From an uncultured Clostridiaceae bacterium (lineage in GTDB: Bacteria; Bacillota; Clostridia; TANB77; CAG-465): 64,000 nt of DNA. The DNA lies in NCBI GenBank assembly GCA_947169155.1, contig CAMVON010000001.1, positions 62,001-126,000 of the forward strand, in the 5' to 3' direction. Shown here one piece after another: positions 42,222 through 52,000 of this stretch (the stretch's first letter is position 1; every line of letters starts with the position of its first letter). Both the position numbers and the translations under genes were made by a program. The notes beneath the pieces were generated by a model. That model saw nothing but the letters and a program-made list of their open reading frames with translations. It was not told where the DNA came from and searched no databases.

Positions 42222-42800
42222 ATGAAAAAAGTATTAATGCATTGTTGCTGTGCACCATGCTTTATTACAATTCAAGAAGATATTTCACAAAATGGAATGC
42301 TAATTGATGGACAAAGAGAAAAGGTTGAAATGACTGCTTTTTGGTATAATCCAAATATTCATCCAAAAGTAGAGTATGATAGACGTCTAGATTCATTTAT
42401 TAAATTTTGTGAAATGAAAAATCAATCAAAAGTTATATTAGATGAATATGATTTACAAGGTTTTACTCGAGATGTAGTAGAACAAGTAGGAGAAGGAAAA
42501 AAATGGGACATTAGATGTAAGTATTGCTATTATAGAAGACTAGAAGCTGCATTTAAGTATGCAAGTGAAAATGGTTATGATATAGTTTCTACAACACTTA
42601 CAAGAAGTCCATTTCAAAATCATGATGCTATTAATTTTGTAGCAGAACTATTATCTAAAAAGTATGGAGTAGATTATGTTTATTCAGACTACAGACATAC
42701 ATATTATGAGGGACAAAAGAAAGCAAGAGAATATGGTCTTTATATGCAGAAATATTGTGGTTGTGTTTTCTCATTTGATGCAGGAAAGTGGGTGTATTAG
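42222..42800 (+). CDS. queH: Epoxyqueuosine reductase QueH
   Basis: 'KVLMHCCCAPCF', 'FWYNPNIHPKVEYDRRL', 'CKYCYYRRLEAAFKYA'. Confidence 0.93.
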   Translation: MKKVLMHCCCAPCFITIQEDISQNGMLIDGQREKVEMTAFWYNPNIHPKVEYDRRLDSFIKFCEMKNQSKVILDEYDLQGFTRDVVEQVGEGKKWDIRCKYCYYRRLEAAFKYASENGYDIVSTTLTRSPFQNHDAINFVAELLSKKYGVDYVYSDYRHTYYEGQKKAREYGLYMQKYCGCVFSFDAGKWVY

Positions 42801-43670
42801 ATGAAAAAATATTCTAAAGGACAACTTAAATTTAAAAGATTTGGCTTATTATTAGCTATATTACTAGTTTTAGTTTTAGCTTTTGGACTTTTAATGTTAT
42901 TTGGTTTTTGCTTAAAACATACAATTAATATTACTAATACTTCAAATGAAGCATCCAATGTATCTGAAGAAATTGCTCAAAACTCTCAACCAATTATTAT
43001 AGATAACTTAGTTGTTGGTGGACTTTATGGAAATAAATGGGTAAGTAGTAGTAAATATTATCTAAAAAGTATAAATAAAGCTAATATAGATATAAATGTA
43101 TATACTAAAGATAAGAGTGCAGGTGCATATAAACTTGAAAGTTTATATACATATGGTGATAGTGTTTTTTGCAATACATCATATCCAAACTATATAGATG
43201 AATTTTTTGCAATCTCAACTCAAAACTATGCACTTTCTTCTAATTTTAGTGAGACTAGTATTCAAGAAAGTGACTATGACTATGTAAAAAAAGCTTTAGG
43301 TATTTATAGAGCATATAATAATACAATAAATATTACAAATGTATATTCTGCATATATTAATGTAAATGAGCCATTAAAACTAATTACTGTTACAAGCAAT
43401 CAAAAAGGTGCTTTTGGTGGAGTGTATAATGGAATTATAGCTGTAGTTAATGGAAATGCAAAAATTGTACAATATAGTTATACAAAAGATTTAGATAACT
43501 CATTAGATTTTCCATTATATTCAGTAGAATTTGTTGCAGATCTAAATGGAGATGGAAATTCAGAAATTGTCACTCGTGAGGTGACAGAGTTTAATGTAAC
43601 ATATAATATTTTTGAAAAGCGTGGTTCAAAATATGTTAGGGTGTTAACTGAAACAATTAAGGGAAAATAA
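42801..43670 (+). CDS. Membrane-anchored extracytoplasmic protein with C-terminal FG-GAP-like motif
   Basis: N-terminal TM; 'VEFVADLNGDGNSEIVTREV'. Confidence 0.65.
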   Translation: MKKYSKGQLKFKRFGLLLAILLVLVLAFGLLMLFGFCLKHTINITNTSNEASNVSEEIAQNSQPIIIDNLVVGGLYGNKWVSSSKYYLKSINKANIDINVYTKDKSAGAYKLESLYTYGDSVFCNTSYPNYIDEFFAISTQNYALSSNFSETSIQESDYDYVKKALGIYRAYNNTINITNVYSAYINVNEPLKLITVTSNQKGAFGGVYNGIIAVVNGNAKIVQYSYTKDLDNSLDFPLYSVEFVADLNGDGNSEIVTREVTEFNVTYNIFEKRGSKYVRVLTETIKGK

Positions 43671-43790
43671 TATTAAAGGATAGATTTAATGAAAGTTAAA
43701 TCTATCTTTTTTATTTTTTATTTTTTTTATTTGTTGATTATTTTTTTTATATATAATATTATTTTAATGTAAATAAATGGAGGTTTTATT

Positions 43791-44768
43791 ATGAAAAAGA
43801 ATAAATCATTAATTACAATTGCTATTATTTTACTTATAGTAATTATTGCTTGCGTTGCAGGCTACATTATTACTACATCAATTGTAGAAAATAATTTAAA
43901 GAAAGAAAAGGCTGCTCAAGAAGAGTATGAAAGACAAATGACTGAGCCTTTATATACTTTAGAAAATTATCCAAAAGTAGATGCATCTTTAGCTACTCAA
44001 CCATTAACAAATGCATTTATTAAAAATTTCACAGGAGATGAAAATATAGATGTAAGTACTTTAGATTATACAAATACTCATCCAGGTTATTTAAGACTTG
44101 TAGATGGCGAAGTAGATCTAATTGTTGTTACACAACCAAGTGAAGACGAACTTAAATATGCAGCAGATCATGGTGTTGAACTAGATGTAACACCAGTTGT
44201 AAAAGAAGGTTTTGTTTTCTATGTTAATAAAGAGAATCCAGTAGACTCTTTAACTACTGATCAAATTCAAGGAATATATTCTGGAGAAATAACTAACTGG
44301 AAAGAAGTTGGTGGAGATGATGCTGAAATAGTAGCTTATCAAAGACCAAGAAACTCTGGAAGTCAAACTGGTATGGAAAACTTAGTTATGAAAGATAAAA
44401 CATTAATGGAGCCAAAAACAGAAAACTTACTTGAGACAATGGCTCAAATAGTAAATTATGTATCAAATTATAACAATGGTAAATATTCATTAGGTTATTC
44501 ATATTTATACTATGCAACAACTATGTTTGAAACAATTGACCCAGAAGTTGCAAGTAACATTAAGTTATTAGCTATAAATGATGTAAAACCTACAGCAGAA
44601 AATATTCAAGCAGGAACTTATCCATATAATACAGCATACTATGCAGTTACAAGAAAAGGTGATGGAGAAGACTCACCAGCATATAAACTTAAAGAAATTA
44701 TGCTTTCTGAAAGAGGACAAAGAGTAGCTCAAAAAGCTGGATATGTACCTGTTACACCTGTAAAATAA
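43791..44768 (+). CDS. PstS-like phosphate/anion-binding protein, membrane-anchored
   Basis: 'LRLVDGEVDLIVVTQPSEDELKYA', 'IQGIYSGEITNWKEVGGDDAEIVAYQRPRNSGSQTGMENLVM'. Confidence 0.8.
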   Translation: MKKNKSLITIAIILLIVIIACVAGYIITTSIVENNLKKEKAAQEEYERQMTEPLYTLENYPKVDASLATQPLTNAFIKNFTGDENIDVSTLDYTNTHPGYLRLVDGEVDLIVVTQPSEDELKYAADHGVELDVTPVVKEGFVFYVNKENPVDSLTTDQIQGIYSGEITNWKEVGGDDAEIVAYQRPRNSGSQTGMENLVMKDKTLMEPKTENLLETMAQIVNYVSNYNNGKYSLGYSYLYYATTMFETIDPEVASNIKLLAINDVKPTAENIQAGTYPYNTAYYAVTRKGDGEDSPAYKLKEIMLSERGQRVAQKAGYVPVTPVK

Positions 44769-44780
44769 TGAGGTGATACT

Positions 44781-46655
44781 ATGAATGAAGAAATTGAAAA
44801 AACAAGTAGAAGTGGTGCTGATTCAATTTCAAATGATGTAGTAGCTGGACAAACACAAACAGTAGAAGTTGTAACAGAAAATGTAGAAAATAAAACTCAA
44901 GAAATTGAAAATGATAATATTATTTCTTCGGTTGAACCAAAAATGAATATTACAGTAGATAAGAAGGGTGGTAAAGTTAAAAAAGAAAAGAAGAATAGAA
45001 ATACTAGAACTACCCTCCTAGTTCTTATTGTACTTCTAGTAGTTGTGGTTTCAATTGGAGTAACATATTTAAAAATACAAGATTTAAAAGCTAAATATAA
45101 AATAGAAAAAGAAGTAGAAAGTGTTTTTGATGAAAGTGTTGAAAGAAAAGAAGATCCCGATTTAAAATATGTAGCCAAAATAGATGATACATATAGTTTT
45201 AATGATTTGTCATATAAGAGTTATGAATATAAGAATAGACAAATAGAAGATAGCAATAATAAAATACCGTACGACCAAGTATATCATTCTTTTAGAATAG
45301 TACAAGTTTCGGGATTAAAAGATAAAAATATTGAAAAAATGATTAATGATACGTTATTAAATGCAGCATTATCGCTAGAAGGAACACCTGAAAGTCATGT
45401 TAATGGATATGAAAGTGTGATGGGAAATTTTGGAAATATTTTATCTATTCAAATTAATTATAGTGTTGGCAGAAGTGATACTATATATAAAGGTTATAAT
45501 TTTAATTTAGAGACTGGTGAGCAAATTAATTTTAATGATATATTTGTATCTTCTGCACCTATTGCATCTATAATCTCTGATGCTATATTAAAAAGTGCTG
45601 CTTGGACTATTGATAAAGATAATAAGTCTTCAGGTGGTGGATACTATTCGGATATCGCAAATATAGACTTTTCTGAAGCAGAAGATTTATCAATAAAAGC
45701 TGTAAATTATTATAAAGAATTAAATGGAAATTTAAATTTTACAGTTTCAACTGATGGAGTTACAATTTATGATTTAGCAGAAAAAATAATACCTAAGTCA
45801 GAGAGAATGTATACTAGAAAAGCTTATATTGATTTGACAGAGTATAAAGATTATGTTGCAATTTATAAAAGATTTGCGTCAAATAAAGATTTATATGAGA
45901 AAAAACTTGGAAATGATGATGCCTATGTTTTTGTTAATATGCAAGGATTATATTCAATGAGTCCAGAATGTAGGTATGTTATAAATGAAAATAATTTTTT
46001 TGCAGATATGTATTTGTCTTATATTGCAGATGATTTGATGCCATTGGCAAAAAATTACATGGATAAGTATTACTTAAATAATTTAAGGAATACTTCTATG
46101 CAAAATCCAAATAATTATTATAATTTTTCGGGTACAATTAACTTTGGCAATTTTGCTAAACCTGATTATATTGATTATACAAATAAATATTCTATTCAAA
46201 ATGGATATTTATATTATAATGGAGTAAGATATAGCATGCGTTTGGAGGTTGCCTTAGATGTATTAAAAAATTCTAATAAAGAAAAGTTTATAGCTGCTTT
46301 AATTAGTACATCAAGTTCACCATATGCATCGATAGGCTCTAGATCTATTGGAAGTTTTGATAAAACAAATTGTGAAACAAATTATTTTTATAAAACTTTG
46401 TATTTCAAAGAGGATGGCTCTGTATTTTTAGAAGATGACGCTGTATATAAAGCAGACTATGTTTCTCCTTATCCATCAGAGGAAGAAATGATAGATTTTA
46501 TATATAAACATGATCCAGAGTATTCTTGGTTCTTCCAAAGAAGAGGTTATAATATAAAATATAAAGATGGAGTCTATGATAATGATCCAAATTATTATGA
46601 TAATTATACTATAATTAATGAAAGAGCTAGAATGGAAAATGGAGAAGATAGCTAA
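44781..46655 (+). CDS. Membrane-anchored protein with DUF3298/DUF4163-like extracytoplasmic region
   Basis: TM at ~75-95; 'YHSFRIVQVSGLKDKNIEKMINDTL', 'GYNFNLETGEQINFNDIF'. Confidence 0.55.
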   Translation: MNEEIEKTSRSGADSISNDVVAGQTQTVEVVTENVENKTQEIENDNIISSVEPKMNITVDKKGGKVKKEKKNRNTRTTLLVLIVLLVVVVSIGVTYLKIQDLKAKYKIEKEVESVFDESVERKEDPDLKYVAKIDDTYSFNDLSYKSYEYKNRQIEDSNNKIPYDQVYHSFRIVQVSGLKDKNIEKMINDTLLNAALSLEGTPESHVNGYESVMGNFGNILSIQINYSVGRSDTIYKGYNFNLETGEQINFNDIFVSSAPIASIISDAILKSAAWTIDKDNKSSGGGYYSDIANIDFSEAEDLSIKAVNYYKELNGNLNFTVSTDGVTIYDLAEKIIPKSERMYTRKAYIDLTEYKDYVAIYKRFASNKDLYEKKLGNDDAYVFVNMQGLYSMSPECRYVINENNFFADMYLSYIADDLMPLAKNYMDKYYLNNLRNTSMQNPNNYYNFSGTINFGNFAKPDYIDYTNKYSIQNGYLYYNGVRYSMRLEVALDVLKNSNKEKFIAALISTSSSPYASIGSRSIGSFDKTNCETNYFYKTLYFKEDGSVFLEDDAVYKADYVSPYPSEEEMIDFIYKHDPEYSWFFQRRGYNIKYKDGVYDNDPNYYDNYTIINERARMENGEDS

Positions 46656-46662
46656 TAATTAA

Positions 46663-46691
46663 TTGACTTTACTATTTAAAAGTGTTATAAT
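46663..46691 (+). promoter_or_regulatory. Putative sigma-A promoter for T-box/thrS (TTGACT-17-TATAAT)
   Basis: ttgact 46663-46668, tataat 46686-46691. Confidence 0.75.
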
Positions 46692-46699
46692 ATTCACAT

Positions 46700-46932
46700 A
46701 ACGTTGAAGGGACGAGTAAGTATTGACACTGCTTCAAGAGAGAGTTAGTCATGGGCTGTAAGCTAACTTAAGAAAGACTTTACCGAAGACTACCCCTGAG
46801 TTAGTAGGAAACTACCGTTTAGATTTTCGTATAAAAAATCATTAAATTAAGTAAAATATTAGGGTGGAACCGTGCAAATAATAATTTGTACCCCTATAGG
46901 CATTAAATGTGTCTGTAGGGGTACATTTTTTG
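46700..46932 (+). promoter_or_regulatory. T-box leader (Thr specifier likely ACU at 46789-46791) with terminator 46888-46930
   Basis: T-box sequence agggtggaaccgtg at 46861-46874; 12-bp terminator gtacccctatag/ctgtaggggtac + T-run; upstream AGTA and GAGAGAG elements; thrS follows. Confidence 0.92.
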
Positions 46933-46967
46933 TCATACTTTAATTCTTAAAAGGAGGAAATGGTTCT

Positions 46968-47003
46968 ATGTTAAATATTTTTGTTAAAGTCACGAGAGAA
47001 TAA
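46968..47003 (+). CDS. Putative 11-aa leader peptide MLNIFVKVTRE (not in ORF track)
   Basis: Strong SD aaggagg at 46951-46957; stop at 47001-47003 overlaps inverted repeat. Confidence 0.4.
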   Translation: MLNIFVKVTRE

Positions 47004-47067
47004 TATTATTTAAAATGAAAAAATAAACTAAAAATTAAAAGTAAATAATATTATAGGAGTGATTAAA

Positions 47068-48861
47068 ATGAGTAAATATGTAAATAAGAATAATGAAGTT
47101 TATGAAGGAGAACTAGATTTAAATGTTTTAAGACATACTTGTTCTCATATAATGGCACAAGCCGTTAAAAGATTATGGCCACAAGCTAAGCTTGCAATTG
47201 GACCATTTATTGAAAAAGGTTTCTATTATGATATAGATGTTGAACCTAAATTACAAGAATCAGATTTAGAAAAAATAGAAGCTGAAATGAAAAAAATAAT
47301 TAAAGAAAACTTAAAGGTTGAAGCTTTCATTTTACCAAAAGATGAAGCTATAAAGCTTATGAAAGACAGAAATGAGCCATATAAAGTTGAGCTTATTGAA
47401 GAGTTACCTGAAGGAGAAGATATATCATTCTTTAAACAAGGTGAATTTGTAGATTTATGTACTGGACCTCATATGTTATATACAAAAGCAGTTAAAGTAT
47501 TCAAATTAATGAGTATTACTGGAGCATATTGGAAAGGTGACGAGAAAAACAAAATGCTTCAAAGAATCTATGCTACAGCTTTTGATTCTAAAGAAGGACT
47601 AGATGAGTATTTGCAAGAGTTAGAAGATGCAAAACAAAGAGATCATAGAAAAATAGGTAAAGACCTAAAACTATTTATGACTCATAGACTTGTTGGAGCA
47701 GGACTTCCTTTATATCTTCCAAATGGTGCAACTATCAGAAGAATACTTGAAAGATATATTCAAGATAAAGAGTTAGAACTTGGTTATGACCATGTTTATA
47801 CTCCTTCTCTTGCAACTACAGATTTATATAAAACTTCTGGTCACTGGGATCACTATAAAGATGATATGTTCCCAGTAATGGAAATGGATAATGAAGCATT
47901 AGTACTTCGTCCAATGAACTGTCCACACCATATGTTAATATACAAGAATGAATTACGTTCATACAAAGATTTACCAATTAAAATTGCAGAACTTGCAAAT
48001 GATTTTAGATATGAAGATAGTGGAGCTGTATGTGGACTAGAGAGAGTTAGACAAATGTGTCAAAATGATTCTCACTTATTTGTTAGACCAGACCAAATTA
48101 AAGAAGAAGTTGGTAAAGTTTTAACTTTAATTACTGAAGTATATCAAAAAGATTTTGGATTCCCAGCATCATCATTTAAATATAGATTATCTTTAAGAGA
48201 TAAAGCAAATAAAGAAAAATATATAGATAATGATGAAATGTGGGAGACTGCAGAAGGACAATTAAGAGAAATTCTTAAAGAACTTGGAATTGAATTTTAT
48301 GAAGCAGAAGGAGAAGCAGCTTTCTATGGACCAAAAATAGATATTCAAATTAAGACTGCTCTTAACCATGATGTAACAATTCCAACTTGCCAATTAGATT
48401 TTGCTCTTCCTGAAAGATTTGATTTAACTTATGTTGGAGAAGATGGTCAAGATCACAGACCTGTAGTTGTTCATAGAGCAATCCTTGGTTCTTCAGATAG
48501 ATTCATTTCATTCTTACTTGAAGAAACTAAAGGAAATCTACCAATGTGGCTTGCACCTCATCAAATTAAAATACTACCTATAGCAGATAGACATATTGAA
48601 TATGCTAAAGCTCTTCAAGCTGATTTAAGAAAAGCAAAAATAAGAGTAGATGTAGATGATAGAGCAGAAAAAGTAGGATACAAGATTAGAGAAGCAAAAC
48701 TTGAAAAAATACCTTATATCATTGTTGTAGGTGACAGAGAAGTAGATGAAAACAGAGTAAATGTTAATGAAAGAGGAGTAGAAGAAAAACAAGATATGGC
48801 AAGAGATGAATTTATTAGCCGTATGATTGAAGAAGCAAAAACTCCATCTGAAAGAAGATAG
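47068..48861 (+). CDS. thrS: Threonine--tRNA ligase (no N-terminal TGS domain apparent)
   Basis: 'LRHTCSHIMAQAVKRLWPQAKLAIGPFIEKGFYYDID', 'RPMNCPHHMLIYKNE', 'HRAILGSSDRFISFLLEE'. Confidence 0.96.
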   Translation: MSKYVNKNNEVYEGELDLNVLRHTCSHIMAQAVKRLWPQAKLAIGPFIEKGFYYDIDVEPKLQESDLEKIEAEMKKIIKENLKVEAFILPKDEAIKLMKDRNEPYKVELIEELPEGEDISFFKQGEFVDLCTGPHMLYTKAVKVFKLMSITGAYWKGDEKNKMLQRIYATAFDSKEGLDEYLQELEDAKQRDHRKIGKDLKLFMTHRLVGAGLPLYLPNGATIRRILERYIQDKELELGYDHVYTPSLATTDLYKTSGHWDHYKDDMFPVMEMDNEALVLRPMNCPHHMLIYKNELRSYKDLPIKIAELANDFRYEDSGAVCGLERVRQMCQNDSHLFVRPDQIKEEVGKVLTLITEVYQKDFGFPASSFKYRLSLRDKANKEKYIDNDEMWETAEGQLREILKELGIEFYEAEGEAAFYGPKIDIQIKTALNHDVTIPTCQLDFALPERFDLTYVGEDGQDHRPVVVHRAILGSSDRFISFLLEETKGNLPMWLAPHQIKILPIADRHIEYAKALQADLRKAKIRVDVDDRAEKVGYKIREAKLEKIPYIIVVGDREVDENRVNVNERGVEEKQDMARDEFISRMIEEAKTPSERR

Positions 48862-48872
48862 TTAATAATTAT

Positions 48873-48905
48873 AGGATGAATTCAAAAAGAATTCATCCTT
48901 TTTTG
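48873..48905 (+). terminator. Rho-independent terminator
   Basis: aggatgaattc-aaaaa-gaattcatcct then T-run. Confidence 0.88.
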
Positions 48906-49016
48906 TCAATTATAATGCATATATGTTAAATTATTGTTACAACAACATTAGTTTCTTTATTATATTATAAATATTATATAAAATATAGTTGTAGAATATG
49001 ATAAAGAAAGGGGAAA

Positions 49017-52000
49017 GTGTATATGAAAAGAATAATACTTAAAGTATTCTGCTTTGTAGTTTTAACTGTTCTTGCAATGTGTATAAATACTAGAACTGTT
49101 CGTGCTGATGTTTATACATCTTCAAGAAATGCAGATATGGGCACATATGCTTCAGATACTAACTATTTTACGCATTCATCATCTGGCTCATACACAACTC
49201 ATACAAAGTGGAGATATGGTTTGTTTGATGCTAATCATAATTTGATGGGCGCATGGTGTGTTCAAGCACATGTTCAATATATTGTTGGTCAAACATACGA
49301 AACTACTGTTGGCTATCAAGTTTTAGATGAAAGAAAAGGCGCTATGTTGAGTTATATAATATTACATGGCGGATACAATGATCAAGAAAAACAAGCAGCA
49401 ATTTGGGGTATTACAGATGGAACTGATGGCTTAACTGCTGAAAATGGCGGAGATTTAAATAGAGTATATAACTTAATAAATGAAGCTAGTAGCTTATATA
49501 CTGGTGGAGGAGTAATTCAAACTGGAAGCTCTGCTAGCTCAGTATCATTTAATAGTTCTAGTTTAACTTATTCTTATGTTGAAGCAGATGATGCTTTTGA
49601 ATCTAACACAGTGACAGCAAGTGTTGGAGGTAGTGCTAGAATTTCATTTAGTGGACCAAATGGTTCATATATGCTTGTAGATGGTGCAAGACAAAATGGT
49701 GAAGTAAATCTTGGTGGTGGAGACCATTCAATTAAAATAGTATGTCCAAGAACTCAATTTAAAGGTACTCATTCAACATCTATTAATGCGCATGCAGATG
49801 GTGGTAGTGGTACTGTATATTATGGAGCTACAGAATATCACGTAACAGCTACTAGAGCTGGTTATGAAAATTATACTCAAATTCTTGTTACACCAAATAG
49901 TGGTACTTACAATGTTCCAGATACTAATATAAGTGTTAGTGGTAACGTTTCTCGTCCAGTTGGTAACTTAGCAATACAAAAAATAGATGAACATAATGTT
50001 ACTGTTGCTGGAGTAAGATTCCACATTACTGGACCATATCATTTTGATGAATATATAACAAGTACAAAAGAATTAACAAGATTTACAGATGTAGATATAG
50101 GTACTTATACAATTACAGAATTAGAAGTAGTTCCAAACTTAATTCTAGATTCTAGAGCATTAACAATAGGTGTAGATGAAAATAGAACAGCTACATATAC
50201 TATGAAAAATAATTATGCTAAAGGTTCTTCAGATATGTCTAAAGGAGATGAAGTAACTGGAAAAATTCCTTTAGGAGATGCAAAACTTGAAGGAGCAGTT
50301 TATGAGTTAAGAGCTAATGAAGATATATATGAAGGTGAAACATTAATTTATTCTAATGGACAACTAGTTGATACTAGAACTACAGATAGTGAAGGAAATA
50401 CAACAAAAGTTGAAAACTTACCTATGGGTAATTATTATTGGGTTGAGACTAAGGCTCCAGTAGGATATAACTTAAATGATAGACATATAGAGTTTACTGT
50501 AGAATATGAGGGACAAAATGTTCCTAAAGTTACAAATGATCATATGTCTCATACAGATAAAATCATTACTGGAAAAGTTGAAGTTATCAAAGAAGTTGGT
50601 GATCCAAATTCAAGTGAAAGTAGTCTTGCAGTAGGCGCTATATTAAAGCTTACATTAGATAGCAATCCTACTCAAACTTATGAAGGTATCATTAATGAAG
50701 AAGGAAAAGCTGAATTTAGATGTGAAACTCTAAGTCAATATGGTATATATACAATTCCTTTTGGTAAATATACAATTACAGAGGTTAAAGGTGCAGATGG
50801 AGAAGAAACAAATGATTTCTTTATTCAACCTGAACCTGTAGATATAGATAAAGAAGAAGATGACGAACTAAGAATAGTAAGTGATGAACCTGTACCAGTT
50901 TGGTTAAAAATAATTAAAAAAGATAAATCTACTGGAGACATTGTTCCACTTGCTGGAGCTAAGTTTAAAATTTGGGATGTTGACAATGAAAAATGGGTTG
51001 TTATGAGTGATATGTATAATGACATTTCTGAATTTGTAACTAATGAAGATGGATACTTATTTACTCCAAAGCAATTATATCCAGGAAATTATATTGTTTA
51101 TGAAACACAACCACCTGAAGGATATTATTTACAAGATGAATGGAGAATTCCAGATGATACAAATGACTTAGGAGATAAGACAAAAGGTGGAAAATTCATT
51201 ACAATAAATAAAGTTGTTGCTAGAGTTCCAGAAAATATAGTAGATCCTGGTCCAATCGAAGTTGGTCAATTTATGTATGAAGTAAGCATGCCAGATAATC
51301 CACTATATGTTAATATTAAATTATATAAAACTGGTGAAAGATTAACAGATGCTCATACAGAAACTGTATCTTATACAGAAACTGATGGGGATATAATAGA
51401 AAGAGAAAAATATGTTGCAGATTATACTGTTGGTGGTCTAGAAGGAGTATCATATAAAATTTATGCAGCTGAAGATATTTATACTCCAGATGGAGTTTTA
51501 AGAGTTAGAAAAGATACAGAAGTAGATGATATTACTACAGATGAATATGGCTATGCATATTCTAAAGATACTTTATTCCCAGGAAACTATAAAGTAGTTG
51601 AATATGAAGTTCCTGAAGGATATGTGTTAGATACAACACCTAAGTATGTTCCTGCAGAAAATAAAGATCAATATGTTGAGTCAGCAACAGCAACATTAGA
51701 AGTTAATGATGTAAGACAAAAATTAAAATATACTTTCAAAAAAATATTTGAACAATTTAAATATACTAATGGTTATGCACAAAAACATGCTGTATTTGGT
51801 ATTTTTGCTAAAGAACCAATAAAAACAGTAAATGGTGAAATAGTAATTGATGCTAATGATATGGTAGATTTACTTGAAGCAGATGATGATACTTTAGTTA
51901 AAACAGTAGAACTTCCAAAAGGAAAATACTATGTACAAGAATTATATGTATCATATCCTTATAAATTAAGTAATGAAAAAGTAGATTTTGAGCTTAAATA

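Noticed and set aside
46959-46973. ORF MVLC* overlapping the thrS leader SD
   Set aside because: ATG lies only 1-2 nt from the SD, too close for efficient initiation; the 46968 ATG is better spaced.
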